Shown in pieces: positions 45,101-52,319 of a stretch of DNA of 64,000 bases. Source of the stretch: Planctomycetota bacterium (GTDB lineage: Bacteria; Planctomycetota; Planctomycetia; Pirellulales; PNKZ01); the NCBI GenBank assembly GCA_018242585.1, contig JAFEBQ010000012.1, forward strand, positions 84,563-148,562, written 5' to 3'. Under the pieces are notes generated by a model, which saw only the letters and a list, made by a program, of their open reading frames with translations, did no database searches and had not been told where the DNA came from. Numbering within the stretch: position 1 is the first letter of the stretch; every line of letters starts with the position of its first letter. Position numbers and translations under genes: made by a program.

Positions 45101-45379
45101 CCGATGGCCATGGGGCAAGGCCCCGGCGCCGCGTCGCGCGCCGGCATGGCCAAGGTGATTATCGGCGGCCAGGTGTTGTCGCTGCTGCTCACCCTGCTGG
45201 TGACGCCGGTGGCCTACTCGCTGTGGGACGATGTGACGCAACTCGTCGCACGCTTGTTCCGCCGCGGCGGCAAGAAGAAAGAAGCAGTGGCAGCACACGA
45301 CGAGAAGCCCACGGTGCTGCCGCTCGAGATCCCGCCGACGCATCGCCGCCCCGCGTCGGCCCACGCGGCTGGCTCGTAA
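42140..45379 (+). CDS. RND efflux pump (AcrB/HAE1 type)
   Basis: This 1079-aa inner-membrane RND transporter drives proton-coupled export. The length and architecture (12 transmembrane helices with two large periplasmic loops) fit. The proton-relay Asp pair is visible in TM4 ('LILAVGIVVDDAVVIHENIF'). The N-terminal 'IWDICIRRPVFTAMLVTAPI' and the late 'FGLFMLFGIVKKNGILQIDY' are typical. It exports hydrophobic compounds with the adaptor upstream. Start ATG 42140 with GGGAAG upstream. The tail of about 30 residues beyond the last helix is charged and not conserved. Confidence 0.95.
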   Translation: MSIWDICIRRPVFTAMLVTAPIVLGLASYFRLGVDLFPNVDLPVVTISTTLRGASVEEMETQVTKPIEEIVNTVSGIDELRSTTREGISQVTIQFVLEKNGDVAAQEVRDKISTIMAQLPQGTDQPIIDKFDIDAAPVMTIAVSGRRNFREVTEIAKKQIKEALESTSGVGAIVLVGGRQRAINVSIDPGKLLKYEDLSIENVRQALVRENQEQPGGRLDQGSQERVVRTMGRVERPADFGKLIVANRGGQPIRIEDIGRVEDSFEEPRGLSRLWSRAVAEANGDTQLAAAGDNAVSLIVQKQSGTNTVAVVDAVRRRLKNIEATLPGDIHTEVIRDQSRFIRNSIEEVKLHLILAAVLVSATILMFIRDWRTTLIATLAIPTSMVATFAFMDFMGFTLNNITMLGLILAVGIVVDDAVVIHENIFRHMEEYGTGPMEAASAATREIALAVVATTLSLLVIFAPIAFMPGRVGRFFSSFGMVVGFSVLMSMFISFTMTPVLCSRFLKVEDGHKKSKDGWIYRLVDRSYGGILALSLRHRWAIVLMTVGLVFSIPVTLAMVGKDFVPRDDQSEFEVAVRLPEGYTLARADRVLGEIEQRLRQLRGVTHTFLVVGDTTGRVTKGQGDVTTATIYTRLVDLRQREYTQFAVMTEARQILADYPDLRAAVQDVSAFQGTGFRQVMVDLNLRGPDMEKLQQYSTEIANWMRSQSVYVDVDTSLSLRKPELRIRPDRERASDLGISIETISSTAGVLLGGEPVSKYKEFDEQYDVWLRADRSFRADIGAVDLLTVPSAKPGIGEVRLASVVKLEEAQGPNSIDRFGRQRQVVISANLQNVALGEGIQRLNDYVLSLGLPASYQFEFIGQAKTLKESNSAFAVIFGLSFLFMYMVLAAQFESFVHPLTILLALPLTVPFALLSLFFLRTNLDIYAVFGLFMLFGIVKKNGILQIDYTNVLRARGLPRDQAILEANHTRLRPILMTTVMLVAAMVPMAMGQGPGAASRAGMAKVIIGGQVLSLLLTLLVTPVAYSLWDDVTQLVARLFRRGGKKKEAVAAHDEKPTVLPLEIPPTHRRPASAHAAGS

Positions 45380-45392
45380 CGCCGCGGGACTA

Positions 45393-46580
45393 TTACTTCG
45401 CCGCGTCTTTTGTTGCCTGCGCCACGAAGGCTTGCTGGGCGACTTCATAGACTTGGCGCAGCGGCACGTTGTGCTGCTGGGCCACGCGCTGGCAGCTTTC
45501 ATACTCGGGCGAAAAGTTCGGCTCCTCGCCGGCGATCCAACCGAGCTTGCCGTCGACCGGTCCCCAAGGCGTTTCGACCTGCCAGGGTTTGCGCTCCATC
45601 TTGTGGCGCGCGGCCAGCCAACGGCGGATGCCCAGCGTGCCTGTCTCGCGAAACAGAATCCGCTCGACTTTGGCCAGCAACTCGGGCGCGCAGAGCACGG
45701 TGACCACCACGCCGGGACGGTTCTTCTTCATCTGCACGCCGGTATGATAGACGTCGAGTGCGCCCGCCTCGAACAGCTTGGCGGTCGCGTGGCCGATCAC
45801 CTCGCCCGAGACGTCGTCGAGCGTCGTCTCGACAACCCACACCTGATCATCAACCGTGGCATCGGCGCTTTCGCCGACGAACAGCCGCAGCACGTTGGGT
45901 TGTTCGGCCATGTCGCGAGTGCCGGCCCCATACCCAATTTGCTGAACGGTCATCGTCGGCAGCGGCCCAAACTGATCGACCACCGTAGCCAGCAGGGCCG
46001 CTCCGGTCGGCGTGGTCAACTCGGCGTTCACGGCGCTGTGAACGATCGGAATCCCACGCAGCAACTCGGCCGTGGCCGGCGCTGGAATGCTGCAGCGACC
46101 GTGGGCGATATCGACGGTCCCCTGGCCGGTGGGAACGGGGGATGCCACGATTCGATCGACTCCCAGCAAGTCGAGCCCGATGGCCGCGCCGCAGATGTCG
46201 GCGATCGAGTCGACCGCGCCGACTTCGTGAAAATGAACCTTCTCGATGGTCGTGCCGTGGACCTTGGCTTCGGCTTCGCCCAGACGCTGAAAGATTCGCT
46301 TGGCCAGATCCTTCTGCCGCGGCGTCAGCGCGCCCCGGTCGATCATGGCCGTGATGTGGTGCAGGTGCCGATGCGCGTGCTCGGGCGGGTGTTCGACCTT
46401 GATGTGCCGGGCGCGAAAGCCGCGTCGCTTGACCTCCGACGGCACCAGCCGGCACTCGGCCAGCCCCATCGACGTGATGCCAGCCTGAATCGGTTCCAGC
46501 GGCACGCCAGCATCGACCAAAGCCGCCAGGGTCATGTCGCCGCTGATGCCGCTGGCGCAGTCAAAATAGGCAATCTTCAC
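45393..46580 (-). CDS. larC: Nickel pincer cofactor biosynthesis protein LarC
   Basis: LarC inserts nickel into the pyridinium bisthiocarboxylate nucleotide cofactor used by lactate racemase-type enzymes. The 395-aa length fits. Signatures are 'IAYFDCASGISGDMTLAALV', 'HFHEVGAVDSIADICGAAIG' and 'TPTGAALLATVVDQFG'. The start is GTG at 46580. No larB, larE or larA is nearby, so the cofactor pathway must be scattered, or larC serves another enzyme. It is convergent with the RND gene, with only 13 bp between the stops. Confidence 0.88.
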   Translation of the reverse strand: MKIAYFDCASGISGDMTLAALVDAGVPLEPIQAGITSMGLAECRLVPSEVKRRGFRARHIKVEHPPEHAHRHLHHITAMIDRGALTPRQKDLAKRIFQRLGEAEAKVHGTTIEKVHFHEVGAVDSIADICGAAIGLDLLGVDRIVASPVPTGQGTVDIAHGRCSIPAPATAELLRGIPIVHSAVNAELTTPTGAALLATVVDQFGPLPTMTVQQIGYGAGTRDMAEQPNVLRLFVGESADATVDDQVWVVETTLDDVSGEVIGHATAKLFEAGALDVYHTGVQMKKNRPGVVVTVLCAPELLAKVERILFRETGTLGIRRWLAARHKMERKPWQVETPWGPVDGKLGWIAGEEPNFSPEYESCQRVAQQHNVPLRQVYEVAQQAFVAQATKDAAK

Positions 46581-46700
46581 GCGATGCTCGTTTCTAACGG
46601 TGCAAAAGCAGAGTGATGCAACTGCTGGTGAATCTAGCAGATCGAGAAGCGCGATACAGCGGTTCGGGGGGTTAACACGATGCGTAGAAGTAAGAAATTC

Positions 46701-46784
46701 GACCACGACGACACAACGGGCACGACGCCGGAGAAGAACAGTTCAACTTTGGCCTTACGTCGTGTTCGTTGTGTCGTCGTGGTC
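46701..46784. repeat. GACCACGACGACACAACG inverted repeat, copy D3
   Basis: Perfect 18-bp arms at 46701-46718 and 46767-46784 around about 48 bp. The right-arm word also occurs at 31225-31254, and a diverged left-arm word at 27361-27387. It could form a large hairpin in RNA or DNA. Confidence 0.75.
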
Positions 46785-46807
46785 GGTTTCCTGCATTTGA
46801 TTGGGAA

Positions 46808-46836
46808 TTGACGTGTTTTTCAGGGTTCGATACAGT
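46808..46836 (+). promoter_or_regulatory. Candidate promoter for the pseudo-receiver gene
   Basis: TTGACG (46808-46813), 17-bp spacer, TACAGT (46831-46836): five and four matches to the sigma70 consensus hexamers. The predicted start is about 57 bp before the ATG at 46900. Confidence 0.4.
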
Positions 46837-46899
46837 ACCGCCCCGCAAATCACACGTTCGCTGCTTGCGAATCGGTTCTGGCAAGGATGCCCTCTTTAG

Positions 46900-47922
46900 A
46901 TGACCACGGTCGCTACCGCTTCTGATTGGAGTCGCGCCTTTGTCGGCTACGGCGCGTTGCCGCCGAAGTTGCGCGTGCTGCATGTCACGACGCTCGACCG
47001 AACCGGCGGCTGGCTGGCCGAAGCCCTGTCGGCGGACAGCGCCATGGTCGTGCTGTTGGACGAAGCGATGGGCATCGCCGCAGGCATGTCGCGACTGCGC
47101 GACGAAGCCTTCGACGCGATCCTGGTCAGTCACGACCCGCCCGGACTCGACGCCTTGGAATTGGTCGAGGGGCTGCGCGGCGCTGGGGCCGACGAGCCGA
47201 TCATCGTCTTGGGCCAGGCGAGCGAGGCCGAGCTATTGCCGTTGTGCTACGAAGTCGGCGCCGACGCTTATGTGTGCGTTCACTCGGCGACGACGCGGCT
47301 CTTGATCTGGCAGGCCGCCCGCGCCGTCCAGCGCGCTCAGCTCGAACGCGACCACCGCCGGATGATGCAAGCCGAGCAGACTCGCCTGCGTCTCGAGCAC
47401 GAAGAGGCAGAGCGGTTGCTGCAAGAGCAGCGTCACCTGTTGGCCGACCTGGAAACGCTGTATCGCGAGCATGGCGGCGACCCCGAAGGGGCCAGCGCGT
47501 GTCTATTGAACCAAGCGCTCCATTCGTCGACCGCGTGTGACAGTAGGCCCGACCTGCCCGAGCCGCTGGTGGCGATGTACCGCGAGATGCTGCGGACCTA
47601 CGTGATCATGGGCTCGGGCAATCTGGCGACCGAAATGAATGCGCTGGCGAACTTCCTGGTTGACGCCGGCATCAGTACGCGCGAAACGCTGCAGCTTCAC
47701 CTGCACGTGCTGGCCGAGCAGGTCCGCGGCCTGGGCGCTCGCAGCGCGCGGCACGTGATGACGCGGGCCGAGTTGTTGCTGCTGGAAGTGATGGTCCACG
47801 TTGGCGAAGGCTACCGGCTGCGGTACGTCGCGCGCCAGCATCCGCCGCGCCAGCAGATGCTCCCCGGTTTCGAGGATGTGGTGCCATCGGAGAAGCCGGT
47901 GGAGGAAGCAATTAGCGATTAG
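46900..47922 (+). CDS. Pseudo-receiver coiled-coil protein
   Basis: This 340-aa protein begins with a receiver-like domain (about residues 22-145). Where response regulators have the phosphoacceptor Asp, this one has Ser77 ('FDAILVSHDPPGLDALELVE'). The late conserved Lys is also absent ('DAYVCVHSATTR'), so phosphorylation in the usual way is unlikely. A coiled coil follows (about 145-195, Arg/Glu/Gln-rich), then a helical region with 'LQLHLHVLAEQVRGLGARSA'. The gene's last residues and its TAG come from the GATTAGC repeat starting at 47911. Function unknown; it may be a protein-protein signalling adaptor. Confidence 0.7.
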   Translation: MTTVATASDWSRAFVGYGALPPKLRVLHVTTLDRTGGWLAEALSADSAMVVLLDEAMGIAAGMSRLRDEAFDAILVSHDPPGLDALELVEGLRGAGADEPIIVLGQASEAELLPLCYEVGADAYVCVHSATTRLLIWQAARAVQRAQLERDHRRMMQAEQTRLRLEHEEAERLLQEQRHLLADLETLYREHGGDPEGASACLLNQALHSSTACDSRPDLPEPLVAMYREMLRTYVIMGSGNLATEMNALANFLVDAGISTRETLQLHLHVLAEQVRGLGARSARHVMTRAELLLLEVMVHVGEGYRLRYVARQHPPRQQMLPGFEDVVPSEKPVEEAISD

Positions 47923-47990
47923 CGGTTAGCAATTAGCGGGAAACCGCTGATTGCTTTATCTAATCGCTAGCAGCTAATCGCTAATCGCTA
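47911..47990. repeat. GATTAGC inverted-repeat element, copy C2
   Basis: The left arm (47911-47937) overlaps the last codons of the pseudo-receiver gene and supplies its TAG stop. The right arm is at 47961-47990. Related to 30123-30240. Confidence 0.7.
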
Positions 47991-48018
47991 GCTGGTCTTC
48001 CGCCAGCGGAAGACCAGC
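47991..48018. repeat. 13-bp perfect hairpin
   Basis: GCTGGTCTTCCGC (47991-48003), 2-nt loop, GCGGAAGACCAGC (48006-48018), directly after repeat C2 and 57 bp before the next start codon. It has no T-run, so its role as a terminator is doubtful. Confidence 0.55.
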
Positions 48019-48075
48019 GCTATACTCCTGCACCATTTTTCGAGCCGGTGTCCGGCGCTTGCAGGAGTCTCTCGC

Positions 48076-49368
48076 ATGTCCAGCCGATGCATTGCCGCGC
48101 TGCTGTTGTCGATCGTCATTGCTACGGGCGCGACCAGCGCGCTGGCCCAAGCGCCGCTTGACGATCGATCGTTTCCGCCGCCGGCTGCTCCCTTCGTTAG
48201 TCCTCCCGTGTCGCGCGGGCCGGTCGAGAATCCTCCGTCAGGTTACGTGCCGTCCACTAACAAGTCGGCCGAGGCCGATCCAGCCCGGGCGAACGACGAC
48301 ACTCACCCGCTGCTCGAACCAAGCCGGCCACTGAATCGCGAAGCCCGTCCGCCGGTAGCCGAGGTCAAGCACGGCTTGCCGCAATTGCCCGAGGAACATG
48401 GCCAGGTTTGGCGCGAATACAACTTGACGCCGTACACGGTTCGCGTCACCAGCACCAATCGGCCCGAACAAGCGGTGGTCGATTGGATTCTCCGCGAGAC
48501 CGGCTATGAAGTCTGGCACGGCGAGCCGCTGGGCATCTTGAGCGCCAACAGCCGCACCTTGCGCGTCTATCACACGCCCGAAATCCAAGCGATCGTCCAC
48601 GATGTGGTCGACCGGTTTGTCAACAGCGAAGCCGAGTCGTACGCCTTTGGTCTGCGCGTGGTCACGGTCGATAGCCCCAACTGGCGGGCGCGGGTCCATC
48701 CGATGTTGCGACCCGTCGCGGTTCAGGCCCAGGGTGTGCAAGCCTGGCTATTGGCCAAGGAAGACGCCGCGGTGCTGTTGGCCGACCTGCGCAAGCGCGG
48801 CGACTTTCGCGAACACAGCTCCCCTCATATGCTGGTCAACAACGGACAATCGTCCAGCGTGTCGGTCGTTCGCCCCAAGCAGTACATTCGCGACGTGATC
48901 GCCCGCCCCGAAGTCTGGCCCGGGTTCGAGAATCAGGCGGCCCAGTTCGACGAGGGGTTCACGTTGGAACTGAGTCCGCTGTTGTCGCTTGACGGCCGGA
49001 CGGTCGACGCGGTGATCAAGTGCAACATCGACCAGCTCGAAAAGCTGGTGCCGGTGATGCTCGACGTGCCGACCGCCAACGCGCCGCGGCAGCGAACCAA
49101 GATCGAAGTGCCCCAGGCGACCCATTGCCGGCTGCACGAGCGCTTCCGCTGGCCGGCCGATCAACTGCTGGTGATCGACCTGGGCGTGGTGCCGCCGCCG
49201 ATGCCGACCGATGCCAATCCGCTGAGCGGTTTGCCGCTGGTGGGCTCGCCATCCCGATCGAACTTGCTGGTCTTTGTCGAAAGCAAGGGCCGCGTGGCCG
49301 CGTCGCCCCAGCCGACAGCCACACCAGGCGGTGTCCGCGAAGCCAAGACCTATCGCGGCCGGTACTAA
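48076..49368 (+). CDS. Secreted protein of unknown function, secretin-like in part
   Basis: This 430-aa protein has a signal peptide ('IAALLLSIVIATGATSALAQ'). The mature part is Pro-rich at first, then alpha/beta. The segment 'VVDWILRETGYEVWHGEPLG' and the later 'LELSPLLSLDGRTVDAVIKC' resemble the N1/secretin-type domains of planctomycete secreted proteins, but the usual secretin pore signature is missing. ATG 48076 has GCAGGAG upstream at a proper distance. I do not assign a family. It lies upstream of the ketosynthase gene, with a hairpin between them. Confidence 0.6.
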   Translation: MSSRCIAALLLSIVIATGATSALAQAPLDDRSFPPPAAPFVSPPVSRGPVENPPSGYVPSTNKSAEADPARANDDTHPLLEPSRPLNREARPPVAEVKHGLPQLPEEHGQVWREYNLTPYTVRVTSTNRPEQAVVDWILRETGYEVWHGEPLGILSANSRTLRVYHTPEIQAIVHDVVDRFVNSEAESYAFGLRVVTVDSPNWRARVHPMLRPVAVQAQGVQAWLLAKEDAAVLLADLRKRGDFREHSSPHMLVNNGQSSSVSVVRPKQYIRDVIARPEVWPGFENQAAQFDEGFTLELSPLLSLDGRTVDAVIKCNIDQLEKLVPVMLDVPTANAPRQRTKIEVPQATHCRLHERFRWPADQLLVIDLGVVPPPMPTDANPLSGLPLVGSPSRSNLLVFVESKGRVAASPQPTATPGGVREAKTYRGRY

Positions 49369-49404
49369 AGCGCTGCTCGATTCGATGTCGCATTGGCATT
49401 TCTG

Positions 49405-49454
49405 CCAAGCCGGCGGCTCTGCCACCGAGATCGGCGGCAGAGCCGCCGGCTTGG
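49405..49454. repeat. 19-bp perfect inverted repeat (hairpin)
   Basis: Arms 49405-49423 and 49436-49454 are exact reverse complements (CCAAGCCGGCGGCTCTGCC and its mirror) around a 12-nt loop. It is very GC-rich, between the genes ending at 49368 and starting at 49599. There is no T-run, so it is either a transcript-stabilising hairpin or a REP-like element. Confidence 0.6.
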
Positions 49455-49598
49455 GGCGTCCACCCGGCAGCGAAATCGACGTTAAAATGCGTCAAACGCA
49501 GCCTTTGCTCCCCCTGTCCGACGCTTGGCTGGTGACGTACAATCGTCGGTTCCTGCTCCTGTTCAGTTCTCGTAACGGGTTTCCCCGGCAACGGTTAC

Positions 49599-50924
49599 AT
49601 GAGTTCCGATCGCAGCACACGCCGAGTCGTCATCACGGGCCTGGGGCTGGTTTCGCCGTTGGGCAACACGCCTGACGCGCTGTGGGAAGCCCTGACCACG
49701 GGGCGCAGCGGCGTGATCGCGCTGGCCCAGAATCCGGTGACGCCGGTCTCGCGATTCGGCTCCGAGGCCCATCCCTGGAACGGCGAGATCGACGATTTTG
49801 GCCCCTTGGAAGGGGAAAAGAAGAAGGCGATCCGCAAAGGGCTGAAGGTCATGTGCCGCGAGTCGCAAATGGGCGTCGCGGCCGCCCAGCGGGCGTTGCA
49901 CGACGCGGGCTTGGGCACGTGCGGGCACGTGCCCGAACGAACCGGTGTGGTGTTCGGCTCGGACTACATGCTCTCGCCCCCCGAAGAGCTGCAAGCCGGC
50001 ATCATGTCCTGCGTCGACCCCGAGCGGAAGTTTCACTTTGAACAATGGGGCGGGCATGGCATGACCCAGATGCAGCCCCTCTGGCTGCTCAAGTTTCTGC
50101 CGAACATGCCGGCGGCGCACATCACCTTTTACAACGATTTTCGCGGGCCGAGCAACTCGCTGACCCAGCGCGAAGCGTCGAGCAACCTGGCGATCGGCGA
50201 AGCGTTCCGCGTCATCCAGCGCGGCCATGCCGATATCATGATCGCCGGCGCGACGGGCACGCGCTTGCACGTGATGAAAGCGGTCCACGCCCTGCAAACT
50301 GAACCGGTGGCCGAGTTCAATCCCGACGCGCCCGAGAAGGCGTCGCGGCCCTTCGATCGCGATCGCACGGGGACGGTGTTGGGCGAAGGGGCTGGTTCCG
50401 TGATCCTCGAGTCACTCGAGTCGGCCCGGGCGCGCGGCGCGAAGATCTATGGCGAAGTCCTCGGCGCTGGCGCGGCGAGTGTCGCCACGCGGCGGCTGAT
50501 CGCCGACCGGCGACAGGCATTCGTCAACGCGCTACGCATGGCCCTACGCGACGCGGGCTTGAAGCCCGAGCAGATTGGCCACCTCCAGGCACACGGCCTG
50601 GGGACGATCAGTTGCGACCAGGACGAAGCGGCGGCCATCAAGGAAGTGTTTGGTGCATACGCCAAGCAGCTTCCCGTCACGGCCGTGAAGAGTTACTCGG
50701 GGAACATCGGCGCCGCGAGCGGAATGGTCGAAATGATCGCCGGCTTGTTGGCTCTGGACAAGCAAAAGCTGTTCCCGGTGTTGAACCTGGCGCATCCCGA
50801 CCCGGAAATCGCGTTGAATCTGGTTCGCAATGGCGCAGCCCAGCCGGGCGACACGTTCGTCAACCAGAGCGTCACGCCCCAAGGCCAGGCCGCCACGCTG
50901 GTCATCGCCCGCTGGCGCGAGTAA
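49599..50924 (+). CDS. Beta-ketoacyl synthase homologue lacking the catalytic cysteine
   Basis: This 441-aa thiolase-fold protein is clearly of the FabF/ketosynthase family: 'VVITGLGLVSPLGNT' at the start, 'GPSNSLTQREASSNLAIGEA' in the nucleophile loop, 'HLQAHGLGTISCDQDEA' and 'SYSGNIGAASGMVEMIAG'. In active KAS enzymes the nucleophile loop has Cys and the last motif is GHxxGAAG. Here the Cys position is Glu192 and the second His position is Asn369, while His332 remains. The protein should not carry out normal Claisen condensation; it may be a decarboxylase, a chain-length factor or a structural partner, by analogy with KSQ and CLF proteins. No ACP or second KS is nearby. Confidence 0.85.
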   Translation: MSSDRSTRRVVITGLGLVSPLGNTPDALWEALTTGRSGVIALAQNPVTPVSRFGSEAHPWNGEIDDFGPLEGEKKKAIRKGLKVMCRESQMGVAAAQRALHDAGLGTCGHVPERTGVVFGSDYMLSPPEELQAGIMSCVDPERKFHFEQWGGHGMTQMQPLWLLKFLPNMPAAHITFYNDFRGPSNSLTQREASSNLAIGEAFRVIQRGHADIMIAGATGTRLHVMKAVHALQTEPVAEFNPDAPEKASRPFDRDRTGTVLGEGAGSVILESLESARARGAKIYGEVLGAGAASVATRRLIADRRQAFVNALRMALRDAGLKPEQIGHLQAHGLGTISCDQDEAAAIKEVFGAYAKQLPVTAVKSYSGNIGAASGMVEMIAGLLALDKQKLFPVLNLAHPDPEIALNLVRNGAAQPGDTFVNQSVTPQGQAATLVIARWRE

Positions 50925-50936
50925 GTGGCGGTATGC

Positions 50937-52046
50937 TTATGCCTCAAGCAGCGTCAGCGGATTCTGCCGCGTCTTGAGCGGCAAAGTCACCGGGCCGCCC
51001 ACGCGGTGCGACTCGAACACCGCCACGATCATCTCGGTCGCGCCGCGGGCCTGGTAGATGTTCCCCTTGGGGTCGCGGTTTTCTTTGATCGCCGCCAGCA
51101 AGTCCTCGATCGCCATCACGTTTAGCACGTGCAGGCCGCCGTCCTTCACCGGCTCGGGCTCGCCGATGCCCGCGGTCGAGACCTCGACCCATTGTTTCTT
51201 GCTGCGCGCGGGGGACCAGCCACTGTCGACCAATAGCTTGATCGTCGGTTGCACATGCCCGGTGATGATTTCGATCACGCCTTCGCTGCCATAGATTTGC
51301 AGGCCGAACCGCGACGTACGCCCCGTGGCGTTGCGGCGTGACGCGAAATACCCGGTCGTGCCGTCGGCCAGCCCGTACATCGCCCGCACGTCGTCACCGG
51401 CCAGCGGGCCGAGGCCTTCGTTCCCTTCAGCGACATCGCTCTTGGTGATCGGTCGGCCGTTCTGGTTGACTCGGGCAAAACACCACTCGGCGCCCCCCGA
51501 GAAGTTGCGGATCAGGTCCATGATGTGCGTGCCGAGCACCCACAGGTCTTCGCCGCCGCCGCGCTGATCGTCCTTGCCTCGGCCGCGATACTCGAGCACC
51601 TTGCCGATCTTGCCATTGGCGATCAGTTGCTTGGCGATCTCGATCCGCGGGCTGTAGCGCGTCTGGTGGGCGATGGCCAGCTTGGCGTGCGTGCGCTCGG
51701 CGGCCGCCACCAACTGGTCGGCTTCGGCCAGCGTGCGGCAAAACGGCTTTTCGGAATAGACGTGAATCCCGCGCTCCAGGCAGGCGAGCAGCATTTCATG
51801 ATGCCGGTCGATCCAGCGTTGGCAGACGCTGACCACCTCGGGCTTCACCTCGTCGAGCAGCTTGCGATAGTCGGTGAACGCTTGCTCAACCTTCAGCTTC
51901 TTGGCCTCAGCCGCCAGTCCGGTCGGGTTGTCGTCGGCTACGGCCACCAATTCGACGTTGGGGACATCGAGCCAGGCGACGTCGAGCCCGTGACCATAGT
52001 TGCCGCGTCCGGTCGAGCCGATGACTGCTGCACGAACTTTGCTCAT
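50937..52046 (-). CDS. Gfo/Idh/MocA-family oxidoreductase
   Basis: This 369-aa NAD(P)-dependent oxidoreductase has the Rossmann start 'VRAAVIGSTGRGNYGHGL' and the catalytic 'GIHVYSEKPFCRTLAEA' (EKP motif). It probably acts on a sugar, sugar acid or inositol; planctomycetes encode many such enzymes. There is no signal peptide, so it is cytoplasmic, unlike the Tat-exported homologue at 61592-62884. It is convergent with the ketosynthase gene (12 bp). Confidence 0.9.
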   Translation of the reverse strand: MSKVRAAVIGSTGRGNYGHGLDVAWLDVPNVELVAVADDNPTGLAAEAKKLKVEQAFTDYRKLLDEVKPEVVSVCQRWIDRHHEMLLACLERGIHVYSEKPFCRTLAEADQLVAAAERTHAKLAIAHQTRYSPRIEIAKQLIANGKIGKVLEYRGRGKDDQRGGGEDLWVLGTHIMDLIRNFSGGAEWCFARVNQNGRPITKSDVAEGNEGLGPLAGDDVRAMYGLADGTTGYFASRRNATGRTSRFGLQIYGSEGVIEIITGHVQPTIKLLVDSGWSPARSKKQWVEVSTAGIGEPEPVKDGGLHVLNVMAIEDLLAAIKENRDPKGNIYQARGATEMIVAVFESHRVGGPVTLPLKTRQNPLTLLEA

Positions 52047-52124
52047 GGCGGCGTGACCTTGTTTGAGGATGAGTTGCGCGATTCGTCAAAGGCTCGGCGC
52101 GGCTAACAACGTACGAGGCGTGCG

Positions 52125-52298
52125 CGACAAACACCCCTCCCTGTCAGGGAGGGGCAGGGGGGAGGGTAAACGCGCCGCGGGCCGATACGCTTGGGGTTGG
52201 TGACTGTCCGTTGTAAGCCGGAGTCGATAGGCCTGCAACGCTTTTACCCTCACCCGCTTCGCTGCGCTCAGCGACCTCTCCCTTAAAGGGAGAGGTGA
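52125..52298. repeat. GGGAGG-rich repeats, copies F2 and F2b
   Basis: 52125-52169 repeats the 14262-14302 element, including GACAAACA. 52245-52298 carries ACCCTCACCCGCTTCGCTGC, then CTCTCCCTT-aaAGGGAGAG. They lie between the oxidoreductase and membrane-protein genes, which are both on the minus strand. Confidence 0.65.
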
Positions 52299-52319
52299 AT
52301 GCCAGGACCGAACTTGCGC

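Larger units (their letters stand above)
46581..46899. other. Intergenic region with inverted repeat D3 and a promoter-like site
   Basis: This 319-bp divergent gap contains the 18-bp inverted pair 46701-46718 / 46767-46784 and a promoter-like sequence 46808-46836. No gene is apparent. Confidence 0.55.
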
